A DNA stretch of 7,468 nucleotides, taken from the NCBI GenBank assembly GCA_903842755.1, contig CAIMNF010000175.1, forward strand, positions 1 through 7,468, in the 5' to 3' direction. This document shows, piece by piece, positions 1 through 6,629 of the stretch. The notes beneath the pieces were generated by a model. That model saw only the letters and a list, made by a program, of their open reading frames with translations, had not been told where the DNA came from and ran no database searches. Source of the DNA: Oligoflexia bacterium. Lineage in GTDB: Bacteria; Bdellovibrionota; UBA1018; CAIMNF01. The translations under genes were made by a program, and so were the position numbers. Each line of letters opens with the position of its first letter. Within the stretch, counting starts at the first letter, position 1.

Positions 1-730
1 CATCCATTTCAAACGCGGCAAGAATAGTTTCAATAAGCACTGTGGCCCGTATCGTGCCCTGGGGAATCTTTAAATGGTTTTGGGAAAAAACAAAGACCTC
101 ATTCCAAAGCCTTGCTTCCAGATGGCTCTCCATTTTTGGAAGGTAAAAGTAGGGTCCCGTGCCCCGGTTTATCTGTTCTTGGGCGTTATGAAAAAAGAAT
201 AATCCAAAATCAAATAAACTTCCGCTCATGGGCATTTGGTCGACGTGAAAATGTTTTTCCACGAGGTGCCAGCCCCGGGGGCGCACCACTAAAGTTGCGA
301 TCTGATGATTTAGTTTATAAATTTTTCCATCCGGATTTTGGAAGCTCAGTGTTTTTCTTACGGCTGCTTTTAATGCCACTTGCCCTTGAAGAATATTTTC
401 CGCTGTGGGCGAGAGCGAATCTTCCAAGTCGGCCATAAAAACTTTTGCACCAGAGTTCAGGGCATTAATCAGCATTTTTGCTTCTGCAGGTCCCGTGATT
501 TCCACTCTTCGGTCCTGGAGGTCATGCGGAGCGGGAGCTACTTTCCATTCGCTTTCTCGGATTTTTACCGTCTCGGCTAAAAATTGGGGCATTGCGCCCC
601 CTTTGATCTCAGCCTGACGCTTGCCCCTGGCTTTTAAAAGTTCCAAGCGCCTGGGATTAAACTTGCGGTGAAGGAGAGTCAGAAAGTCAATCGCAGGGCC
701 AGTGAGAATGTCAGGATGAGAAAACATCAT
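1..730 (-). CDS. aceB: Malate synthase A, N-terminal part (runs off the left edge)
   Basis: Malate synthase condenses glyoxylate with acetyl-CoA to give malate, the second step of the glyoxylate shunt, and acts in the cytoplasm. The frame stays open from an ATG at 730 to the window edge, giving 243 residues, a little under half of the roughly 530 usual for the A form. Family motifs seen in order are [11 protein letters not shown] (residues 99-109), [13 protein letters not shown] (148-160), [18 protein letters not shown] (190-207) and [11 protein letters not shown] (225-235). These match the conserved N-terminal half of the TIM-barrel enzyme, including the Arg-rich RPRGWH segment at the active site. 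The C-terminal catalytic Asp region lies outside the window. The start is a tandem ATG ATG (730 and 727), and no Shine-Dalgarno sequence is visible before it. The papain-like gene ends 63 nt upstream on the same strand. No isocitrate lyase gene is in view. Identification is very secure; the exact start codon is less so. Confidence 0.95.
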   Translation of the reverse strand, partial: MMFSHPDILTGPAIDFLTLLHRKFNPRRLELLKARGKRQAEIKGGAMPQFLAETVKIRESEWKVAPAPHDLQDRRVEITGPAEAKMLINALNSGAKVFMADLEDSLSPTAENILQGQVALKAAVRKTLSFQNPDGKIYKLNHQIATLVVRPRGWHLVEKHFHVDQMPMSGSLFDFGLFFFHNAQEQINRGTGPYFYLPKMESHLEARLWNEVFVFSQNHLKIPQGTIRATVLIETILAAFEMD

Positions 731-746
731 GATTAAAGAATAATTG

Positions 747-788
747 AAAATGCGCCCATCGGCACTGAAATAGTTTAAGGCGCGTTTT
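747..788 (-). terminator. Imperfect inverted repeat, possible terminator of the protease gene
   Basis: On the minus strand, AAAACGCGCC (788-779) is mirrored by GGCGCATTTT (756-747). This gives a 10-nt stem with one C-A mismatch and a 22-nt loop, ending in a T-run followed by a T/A-rich stretch. It begins 6 nt after the protease stop codon. The large loop and short GC core make it a weak rho-independent terminator at best. It also sits where an aceB promoter would have to be, so it could instead be part of that gene's leader. Confidence 0.35.
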
Positions 789-793
789 TAGGG

Positions 794-1828
794 CTAGTTT
801 TTGATGATTAATGCGCTCGTCATGGCGCGAAAAAGTGTGTGTTCGGGTAACCAGACGTACCCGTGCTCGCAAGTTAAATCAGGATCCATTTTTTCGCACG
901 ACGTACCGTGGGAATTACGGATGAGGTACTGGCACTCCTGCGCCTGATGATTAAATTGACTTCCGTAAACCATTACCGTGTGAAAATCGGAAATCTTCTT
1001 TTTAAAATTAAGCTGATCTTCCAAAACCCCTGCAAAAATGTCTACGGTTACAGGCTCTTTTGCTTCCAGAGCAGTTTGAATTGCTTTAAAGATTTTCCGA
1101 GTCCTCAGTTTAAAATTAAAGTTTTTATTTCCTTCGGGAAAAGGAACTCGTTCTGATTCACAAACTTTTTCCCTTAAATGAATAAGGAATTTAAGTTGGG
1201 TTGAGTTCTTTAAAAGATCAAAAAAATCGCGGTCATTGACGTGCTTAAACTTAAAGTAAAACGGCAACTCAGATGCTTGGGCAAAAGTACCGTCGTGAAC
1301 CGACTGGAGCAAACCGTATGTTTGTGTGATCGCGTCTAAAATCTCAACGGGAGTTTCCGTTGGTTTTTTTGCGGGGCCTTCGCTAGTCACTTTTGTCCAA
1401 TAATCAGAGGGAAAAACGGCCTCTGGACAATAGCCATCCTGGATTTCCATTTCCGCAGCAATTTTTGCGATGCCTGTTTCAAAAGGTTTTTCGCGCGCTT
1501 TTTTGGAAAAAAGCCTCTTTAAAAACGAGTGTAGCTGCGACAAATCGGATTGACTATAGTTGATAGCGACGTCAGCCGCGGAAATTGGTTCTGGAACTTG
1601 GTAGCTGAGTTGAAGGGCATCGGCGATCGCATTGGCAAAACACCAGCCGGTTTTACCTTGGTCGCGGATGGGCATCTGAAGGGTGTTGTTTGTTTCCGTT
1701 CTTAAATCAATGGAGCGACACTCTTCTTCAGGAGTGGAAGGAAAATGGGCGTAAGACGATGAGATTCCCAAAACGTTCGCAATGAAAATGACAAACAAGA
1801 TCAAATAGGCGATTTTTTTTTGAACCAT
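794..1828 (-). CDS. Secreted papain-like (C1-family) cysteine protease
   Basis: This is a likely exported cysteine endopeptidase of the papain fold, 344 residues from the preferred start. Residues 1-27 look like a Sec signal peptide: MVQKK, a hydrophobic stretch (6-22), then SSSYA before the likely cut after Ala27. The catalytic set is intact and in papain order. Gln57 (oxyanion hole) lies in PIRDQG and Cys63 in GWCFANA, the same six-residue spacing as papain Gln19/Cys25. His283 lies in DFHTVMVYG and Asn305 in IRNSHG. The usual NSWG has His in place of Trp. GYVWLP (323-328) matches the terminal strand of the fold. Only about ten residues separate the signal cut from where mature papain would begin, so there is no inhibitory prodomain. 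The Cys-to-His distance is 220 residues against about 134 in papain, implying an insertion of about 85 residues. Seven cysteines after the signal peptide fit a periplasmic or extracellular location. An upstream ATG at 1900 would add 24 residues before the signal peptide and has no Shine-Dalgarno sequence; 1828 is preferred. Substrate is unknown. Confidence 0.85.
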   Translation of the reverse strand: MVQKKIAYLILFVIFIANVLGISSSYAHFPSTPEEECRSIDLRTETNNTLQMPIRDQGKTGWCFANAIADALQLSYQVPEPISAADVAINYSQSDLSQLHSFLKRLFSKKAREKPFETGIAKIAAEMEIQDGYCPEAVFPSDYWTKVTSEGPAKKPTETPVEILDAITQTYGLLQSVHDGTFAQASELPFYFKFKHVNDRDFFDLLKNSTQLKFLIHLREKVCESERVPFPEGNKNFNFKLRTRKIFKAIQTALEAKEPVTVDIFAGVLEDQLNFKKKISDFHTVMVYGSQFNHQAQECQYLIRNSHGTSCEKMDPDLTCEHGYVWLPEHTLFRAMTSALIIKN

Positions 1829-1858
1829 CTCACGTGGGGGCTTTAGCCCCTCTCCTTT
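1829..1858 (-). promoter_or_regulatory. Ribosome binding site with a hairpin between Shine-Dalgarno and start codon
   Basis: On the minus strand a strong AAAGGAG (1858-1852) is followed by GGGGC-TAAA-GCCCC (1850-1837), a five-pair GC stem with a four-base loop, then eight bases and the ATG at 1828. The linear distance from Shine-Dalgarno to ATG is 23 nt, too long to work well. If the hairpin forms, the effective distance is 9 nt, which is ideal. The bases are directly visible; the spacing role is inference. An alternative is that the site is fortuitous and the gene starts at 1900. Confidence 0.5.
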
Positions 1859-1916
1859 CTTTTGCCGAGAAGAAGAGGGTTCTAACACCCAAGCGAACAT
1901 AAATCAACTAATTTAA

Positions 1917-1946
1917 TTTATAAAATTAAGCCAAGGATTTGATCAG
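1917..1946 (-). promoter_or_regulatory. Candidate promoter of the papain-like protease gene
   Basis: In the AT-rich gap before the protease gene, the minus strand has TATAAA (1922-1917), one base off the sigma-70 -10 consensus. A weak -35-like CTGATC (1946-1941) lies 18 nt upstream. Transcription would then start near 1910-1905, leaving a leader of about 80 nt that carries the Shine-Dalgarno/hairpin site. The -35 match is poor (three of six), so the call rests mainly on the -10 and on the location. Confidence 0.35.
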
Positions 1947-1960
1947 ATTTTGAGTGATGA

Positions 1961-1982
1961 AGTGTCATCTAAGTCCGACACT
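1961..1982. repeat. Short perfect inverted repeat between two exported-protein genes
   Basis: AGTGTC (1961-1966) and GACACT (1977-1982) form a six-pair dyad around a 10-base spacer, just after the stop codon of the upstream gene and about 15 nt upstream of the candidate -35 of the protease gene. It lacks a following T-run on the minus strand, so it is not a convincing terminator. An operator site is possible but unsupported, and a dyad this short can occur by chance. Confidence 0.25.
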
Positions 1983-1993
1983 CCGAATGGGGT

Positions 1994-2938
1994 TTATCGA
2001 GTCCTGCTGGTCTTAATGCTAGCCCATACTTTTTCAATCCTGGCAGGGGCCTCAGGCGGATCATTTGCTTCAAACTTTGCCGCAGAAACCGCATCTGCCG
2101 AGGGTGAAATTTCTACTGGGTCAATTTCACTACTTTCAAGAAAGAGGGACTCAGTTGCCGGAGACCGCTTTTTAATCCAACCGAAAACCAACTCTGGGTC
2201 CGGAATCGTAAAATACTTGCCTGTATGGGAAGAGTTGCCCCAAGGTTCGGTAGAATGCAGAATTTTAAACACCGAAACGGGCGAAACGGTACCGTCCGGG
2301 CGGTCATATTTTAACAAATCATAGGGCAAATAGACCTCACGCATCCATTCAGTAAGGGGCGCTTTTCCATGAAGCGCTATATTTAAAAAATAAACTGCAA
2401 AATCAGCGCAACCCGCGCCATAGCCGTTTCCAACGAGGTGGCCGCCGCCGTAATGCCGAAAAGACCCGTGCTGAATCCAGCGATTTAGAAAGTCCAAGCT
2501 ATTCTGCAAATCAGAAGAAGAAAGCCGTACTTGAAGCGTGGCAAGCCTGCCTTCTTTTTTCGCAGTCTTTAGTTGCCGAAGTGACTCGGTGGCCGAGTTT
2601 AATTTCCCCGGATAAAGAGCGTACAGAGCACTGAGGCCAAGGCCTTGGGATAATTCTGTTCCGGTGACGGTCCACGGATGTTTACTGCCCATGGCCGTTA
2701 TCAGGTGGGTGACGTGATAGGGATTGGGTTCATCCGTCGAAATTTCAATGATCATGTGGCCACTAATTTCTAGGGTCGATTTTGTAGAGTTCGCAAGCGT
2801 AGTTTTCAAAAGCGTTTGAGGCGAGCTCCAATCTAACGGCGCCGGGGGACTAATCACGTGCACTTTAAGTTCAGATGTCGCGTGTGCTAAGTTCAAAAAG
2901 GAGCAAAGGCTTAGTCCAAGCAGAAAAAATTTATTCAT
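1994..2938 (-). CDS. Exported protein of unknown function, possible permuted papain-fold enzyme
   Basis: A 314-residue protein that I cannot assign to a named family with certainty. Residues 1-20 form a clear Sec signal peptide (MNKFF, hydrophobic core, AHA before the likely cut after Ala20), with no lipobox, so the protein should be periplasmic or secreted. The mature part has SGHMIIEI with His61 early and GYGAGCADFAVYFLNIAL with Cys177 at the head of a helix about 115 residues later. Between them is LQVRLSSSDLQNSLDFLNRW (135-154). This order of His strand, helix, then Cys-headed helix is typical of circularly permuted NlpC/P60-like proteins such as DUF4105, and a thiol hydrolase or acyltransferase is possible. 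The usual Asn before the Cys is Gly here. The last 40 or so residues are Glu/Pro/Ala-rich and probably disordered. A TTG two codons earlier (2944) is possible, but ATG at 2938 gives a normal signal peptide. It lies 39 nt after metG with no terminator seen, so it may be read through from that operon. Confidence 0.8.
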   Translation of the reverse strand: MNKFFLLGLSLCSFLNLAHATSELKVHVISPPAPLDWSSPQTLLKTTLANSTKSTLEISGHMIIEISTDEPNPYHVTHLITAMGSKHPWTVTGTELSQGLGLSALYALYPGKLNSATESLRQLKTAKKEGRLATLQVRLSSSDLQNSLDFLNRWIQHGSFRHYGGGHLVGNGYGAGCADFAVYFLNIALHGKAPLTEWMREVYLPYDLLKYDRPDGTVSPVSVFKILHSTEPWGNSSHTGKYFTIPDPELVFGWIKKRSPATESLFLESSEIDPVEISPSADAVSAAKFEANDPPEAPARIEKVWASIKTSRTR

Positions 2939-2977
2939 TCTCAAAGTCTAGCATGACTCAATTTAAAGTTTGAAGTG

Positions 2978-4456
2978 TCAAGAACTCGGCGAAGGCGGTG
3001 CGGGCTCAATTCGGGGGAACAGAACCGGGGGATCAAAAAGCGTATAGTTTTTAGGAGCTTGATCAAAAGTTCCAGGTCTTAGGCCCAAGGAAGCCAACGC
3101 TTTTGCCGAAGTTTCTGGAATAAACGGAGCAAGGAGTTGTGAAACAACATCAATACCATAAAGCCCGTTGTAAATGACTTCATTAAATTTCACTAAATCC
3201 TCTTTGATTGCCCAGGGCGCTGAATCATTAATGTAGCCGTTGACCACATTCACCTCTTGCCAGATTCGGTCGAGCGCGCGGTGATGCTCCCGTTTGGTCA
3301 TCAAGTCTTTTACTTCTGCAATTAACGAGTCAAAATTAAAGTGGAGTTTTATACCCTCGGGCTTTGGGGCTGCGTCTCCGGAGCGTTTGCGTGCCAGCTT
3401 CACTACGCGCATGAGCAAATTGCCATAGTCGTTCCCCAGTTCGGACTGATGCCGCTTGAGTAAATCATCCAATACAAATGCCCCATTGCTATGCGAAGGA
3501 ATGGCTCTTAAGATGTAATAGCGAAACGAATCAACAGGCACAAGTTTGATGACCTCGAACGGGTCGACCCCATTGTTTAAGCTTTTGGACATTTTCTTAC
3601 CATCGGCCGCCAACACCATTCCGTGCACGTTAATTTGCTGCGGAAGAGGGAGCCCTGCTGCATGAAGCATCATGGGCCAAATGACGGCATGAAACCACAA
3701 AATGTCGCGTCCAATGACATGGACATCATTCGGCCAAAATTTCTTGGGCTCGCTTGCGGTGTAGTAGTTAATGAGCGCATCGAACCAGGTGTAAATCACG
3801 TATTCCGGTTTCGAAGGCACTGGAATACCCCAGCCCTTATTGGGGCGAGTGATGGAAAGGTCCCTCATGGGTTCGCTTTCCAAACGACTTAAAATTTCTT
3901 TTCGAGAAAACTCACTCATCACAAAGTTTGGATTGCCTTTAATGGTTTCGATGACCCAGGACTGATACTGACTTGTTTTGAAAAAGTAGCCTTCTTCTTC
4001 TACCTCATCTAGTGGGCGATGGTGTTCAGGGCATTTTCGATCCGGCGCTTGAAGCTCCGTATAATAGGCCTCACAATTCGTACAATAAAGCCCTTGGTAT
4101 TTACTAAAGTAAATGTCCCCTTTGGACTCTAGAATTTTCCAAAAGTGGTGAGTGGCGTCGTGGTGTCTTTGTTCTGAAGTACGAATATATTCGTCATACG
4201 AAATATTGAGTTTTGAACAGAGGTCTTTAAAATGCAGGACATTTTGATCGACCATTGCTTTCGGGCTAATTCCCATTTTTTCGGCAGTTTTGACGAGGTT
4301 TTGTCCGTTTTCATCTGTTCCGGTTAAGAAGTATACTTCGTAACCTAAGAACCGATACCAGCGCGCATAAACATCGGCGACAATTTTTTCATAAGCGTGT
4401 CCCAAATGGGGCATTCCGTTAGGGTAATCGATGGCAGTGGTAATACTAAATTTCAT
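2978..4456 (-). CDS. metG: Methionine--tRNA ligase (methionyl-tRNA synthetase)
   Basis: This cytoplasmic class I aminoacyl-tRNA synthetase charges tRNA-Met with methionine using ATP. The 492 residues include the HIGH-type motif HLGH (17-20), TGTDENGQ (45-52), WFDALINYY (224-232) and the KMSKS loop (288-292). The connective-peptide zinc site is a single knuckle made by Cys125, Cys128, Cys142 and His145, the one-knuckle form with a Cys-x2-His second half as in Thermus-type enzymes. The helical anticodon-binding domain carries Asn346-x3-Arg350 and Pro414-Trp415, the residues that read the CAU anticodon in the family. There is no C-terminal EMAPII/Trbp111-like tRNA-binding domain, so this is a short form; E. 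coli MetG has about 680 residues. The ATG at 4456 overlaps the preceding TGA (ATGA) and starts directly at MKFSITTAIDYPNG. An upstream ATG at 4513 would add 19 unrelated residues and is rejected. A GGAG lies 10 nt before the chosen start. Confidence 0.98.
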   Translation of the reverse strand: MKFSITTAIDYPNGMPHLGHAYEKIVADVYARWYRFLGYEVYFLTGTDENGQNLVKTAEKMGISPKAMVDQNVLHFKDLCSKLNISYDEYIRTSEQRHHDATHHFWKILESKGDIYFSKYQGLYCTNCEAYYTELQAPDRKCPEHHRPLDEVEEEGYFFKTSQYQSWVIETIKGNPNFVMSEFSRKEILSRLESEPMRDLSITRPNKGWGIPVPSKPEYVIYTWFDALINYYTASEPKKFWPNDVHVIGRDILWFHAVIWPMMLHAAGLPLPQQINVHGMVLAADGKKMSKSLNNGVDPFEVIKLVPVDSFRYYILRAIPSHSNGAFVLDDLLKRHQSELGNDYGNLLMRVVKLARKRSGDAAPKPEGIKLHFNFDSLIAEVKDLMTKREHHRALDRIWQEVNVVNGYINDSAPWAIKEDLVKFNEVIYNGLYGIDVVSQLLAPFIPETSAKALASLGLRPGTFDQAPKNYTLFDPPVLFPRIEPAPPSPSS

Positions 4457-5199
4457 TTGAGAATTGCTCCAACGATCCCCAGGAATAAAGCAATGAGTAC
4501 CCCAACAAAACACATTCCTAAGCCAGTAATCACCAAACTGGGAAGCGTAGTTACGGCAAATGCTCTTAGTTTTGAAATCTTATAGCGGACCGAAAGCGCA
4601 ACCATCTCCACAATCACCACATAAAGGATTCCAATAAAAGTGCCTAAATTAAGGGGTAAAAAGCCAAGCAATGAACCCACTAAATGGGGGGCGGAGCTGG
4701 TAAATGCAATCATCTTTAAAAGGTTAGAAAAGGAGACCGGATCTTGATCCTCTTTTTTCTGAATGAGGAGGGTTGCGCCAACCCAAATAGCAAAAGTGCT
4801 CATCACCAGACCGATCAGAGTTCTAAACGGATCAATCGCAACTGAAGCAAGCTCCATCGTCCACGAGGGGACATGGCTTAGGGAAGACGAACCCGGCAAG
4901 ATTTGTGGCGCAATCCCTTTCCACAGATCGATGGTTTCAAGTTGTTCCCGAATTTTAACAAATCCATCCAGCAAACTTTCGTGCTTTACGACTCGGGTCA
5001 TCCACTCCAAGAAAGAAGAAAGCCAATGAATAAGGACACAGAAAACGAGCGCCTGATTTAACGTAAAATCATTAAAGCGGCCAGAAAAAAAACGGGTGGG
5101 CTCGGTGAGAAGTTCTAGCGTGTCTTGAAAAAACTTCTTCAAGGGGCGCTCGGGCTCAATTTTAACGGCTTGTGGTTCAATCATTTCTTCATAATCCAT
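4453..5199 (-). CDS. Yip1-like multi-pass inner-membrane protein
   Basis: A 248-residue integral membrane protein. A soluble N-terminus carries LLTEPTRFFSGR (30-41), the Pro-x2-Phe-Phe type segment that precedes the first helix in YIP1-family proteins. About five hydrophobic segments follow, near residues 48-65, 118-146, 158-180, 185-205 and 214-246. This matches the general layout of bacterial Yip1-domain proteins, whose biochemical role is not established. The gene overlaps the upstream DUF4340 gene by 19 nt and metG by 4 nt, so all three should be co-translated. Start choice: ATG at 5199 has GGAG 5 nt upstream. A second in-frame ATG at 5184 would make a 4-nt ATGA overlap with the DUF4340 stop and shorten the protein by five residues, and it cannot be ruled out. 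By context the protein may assist the ABC-type system upstream. That is inference only. Confidence 0.8.
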   Translation of the reverse strand: MDYEEMIEPQAVKIEPERPLKKFFQDTLELLTEPTRFFSGRFNDFTLNQALVFCVLIHWLSSFLEWMTRVVKHESLLDGFVKIREQLETIDLWKGIAPQILPGSSSLSHVPSWTMELASVAIDPFRTLIGLVMSTFAIWVGATLLIQKKEDQDPVSFSNLLKMIAFTSSAPHLVGSLLGFLPLNLGTFIGILYVVIVEMVALSVRYKISKLRAFAVTTLPSLVITGLGMCFVGVLIALFLGIVGAILK

Positions 5200-6629
5200 G
5201 ATTCTCCATCCACAGGTAAAGCGTTTTTTAGTTCAAATGGAACTTCGTACGCTTCATTTCGTTTGGAGTTTAAATCACGGATGTAGATTTTTTCTTTAAT
5301 TTGAAACGCTTTCCAATGAAACTTGGCGGGGTCCTGGTCTGTACCCATGGTCAAGGTTAATTCCGCCGCCGCCCCAGCCGGTATTGGCGAAACGAACTTA
5401 GAGATTTTGTCCTTCATGAATAAGTCCAAAAGGGCAGTTAGCTTGGTTGGATCCATTTTGGAGTCGGTCGGAGCGAGCGGAGCCCACTTCCCATTATTTT
5501 GAGCAAATTCGATCGGAGTTTTAAACTTTTTACCTTCTAGCTTGAAACGAGACATCGCGGTTCGTTCCGCAGCAGTTAAGAGGTCCAGTTTTCGGAAGTC
5601 GTCCACTTTTTTGTCCAGTTGGTTTTTGACAAAAAGCTCTACCTCTACAGGGTCTGGACGAACCGAAGTTTTCAGGTAATAAGTGGATTCATCTTTGGCG
5701 GCTTTGTTTGCCTTCTTATCCGCTTTTTTTACTTTTTCGAAAAGCTCCAGGGTGGTGACTTGTTGTTTGCTGTCGGTTAATTTGTAAAGAGCAATGGATT
5801 TGGCGCCTTTCAGAATTTCCGTCGACCCCGGGAAGTCTTTTGCCTTAAACTGAGAAATCGAGGACAGAGCCGTATCAAACCGATCCGTGTCCACTTCGAG
5901 GCCGTTGATTACCCATTTCCCGTTTTCTTTCTTTGCATTCAATACCGTAGAACCCGATTTTCCTGCCACTTGTTCGATTTGAGTGCGGTCAAAGGTAAAG
6001 AGTGATTTGTCCCTAAAATAGGTGAGGTCGTGGTCGAAGTTGCTTTTCGTGTAGGAGGCAATAAGAAACACGGTCTTCTCATTAATTTTTCCATCGACTG
6101 CGGACAGGACAAAATATTTGTCTCCGAGCGGATGTTGAGTTCCAAACCAGACCGTAAGCTTCTTGCCGTTTTCTAAACTGACCTCAAGCATCGGTGTGGT
6201 GAATTGATTGCGCTTTGCTTCGCTTAATCCGTACTCATCAAACAATTTCGCGCGGCTTTCGGGAGTTTCATCACTTAAATCGACCGTTTCGGTCGAAACA
6301 GCTCCCGAGAGGGCAGAAATAAATGATTTTAGATTGTCCTCGTCCGCCTTCACCGCGAGGGGCTCAATAATATTCCAGTCTGCTTTTTCGGTGGGTTTGC
6401 ACTTTTTTTGCGTGATACTTTCGCACTTGGCAGTCAAGTTGGTCTTTGTTCCCCGCATTCTAAACGACGCGATTTGAGCATCTTCGGGGATCGCGAGTGG
6501 CTTCTTCGCTTCCGTATCTTTTTTCTCTTGCTTTGGCTTATGTGAATACTGAAGCCAGTAAGCGAAGCTTCCCAAGACAAAAAGAGTTGAACAAAGGGCT
6601 AACGGGACTTTCCAATTCGGTTGTTTCAT
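5181..6629 (-). CDS. DUF4340 domain-containing membrane-anchored protein
   Basis: A 482-residue protein with one N-terminal hydrophobic segment (about 8-26), probably a membrane anchor that leaves the rest in the periplasm. A lysine-rich linker (31-43) follows the anchor. The body shows the DUF4340 pattern of repeated W-x-(I/L/V) strands leading into a helix: W85 to L107, W239 to I258 and W382 to F404. Each is a GKW- or DW-type start, a short Pro/Asp-containing loop and an amphipathic helix. YFRDKSLFTFD (204-214) is the typical conserved block, and a weaker copy is seen at DFRKLDLL (344-351). A second Lys/Ala-rich stretch lies at 299-313. In many bacteria DUF4340 proteins are encoded right after GldG-type ABC accessory proteins, as here, and are thought to work with them; no activity is known. 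The ATG at 6629 overlaps the upstream stop by 4 nt, with AGGA about 8 nt before it. Confidence 0.85.
   Translation of the reverse strand: MKQPNWKVPLALCSTLFVLGSFAYWLQYSHKPKQEKKDTEAKKPLAIPEDAQIASFRMRGTKTNLTAKCESITQKKCKPTEKADWNIIEPLAVKADEDNLKSFISALSGAVSTETVDLSDETPESRAKLFDEYGLSEAKRNQFTTPMLEVSLENGKKLTVWFGTQHPLGDKYFVLSAVDGKINEKTVFLIASYTKSNFDHDLTYFRDKSLFTFDRTQIEQVAGKSGSTVLNAKKENGKWVINGLEVDTDRFDTALSSISQFKAKDFPGSTEILKGAKSIALYKLTDSKQQVTTLELFEKVKKADKKANKAAKDESTYYLKTSVRPDPVEVELFVKNQLDKKVDDFRKLDLLTAAERTAMSRFKLEGKKFKTPIEFAQNNGKWAPLAPTDSKMDPTKLTALLDLFMKDKISKFVSPIPAGAAAELTLTMGTDQDPAKFHWKAFQIKEKIYIRDLNSKRNEAYEVPFELKNALPVDGESWIMKK

Noticed and set aside
112..617. Several open frames on the plus strand
   Set aside because: They are antisense to aceB, whose minus-strand frame carries unmistakable malate synthase motifs across the whole stretch.
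1837..1850. GC-rich hairpin as a transcription terminator
   Set aside because: It has no T-run after it and lies between a Shine-Dalgarno sequence and a start codon, so a role in the leader fits better.
1950..2324. Open frame of 124 codons on the plus strand
   Set aside because: It is antisense to the exported unknown protein, which has a signal peptide and a coherent mature sequence; the plus-strand frame shows no recognisable domain.
2939..2977. Separate promoter or terminator between metG and the next gene
   Set aside because: No GC stem with a T-run and no convincing -35/-10 pair was found in these 39 bases.
4457..4513. Upstream ATG that would extend methionyl-tRNA synthetase by 19 residues
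   Set aside because: The extra residues have no family resemblance, the family begins at MKFSITTAIDYPNG, and the shorter start makes a clean ATGA overlap with the preceding stop.
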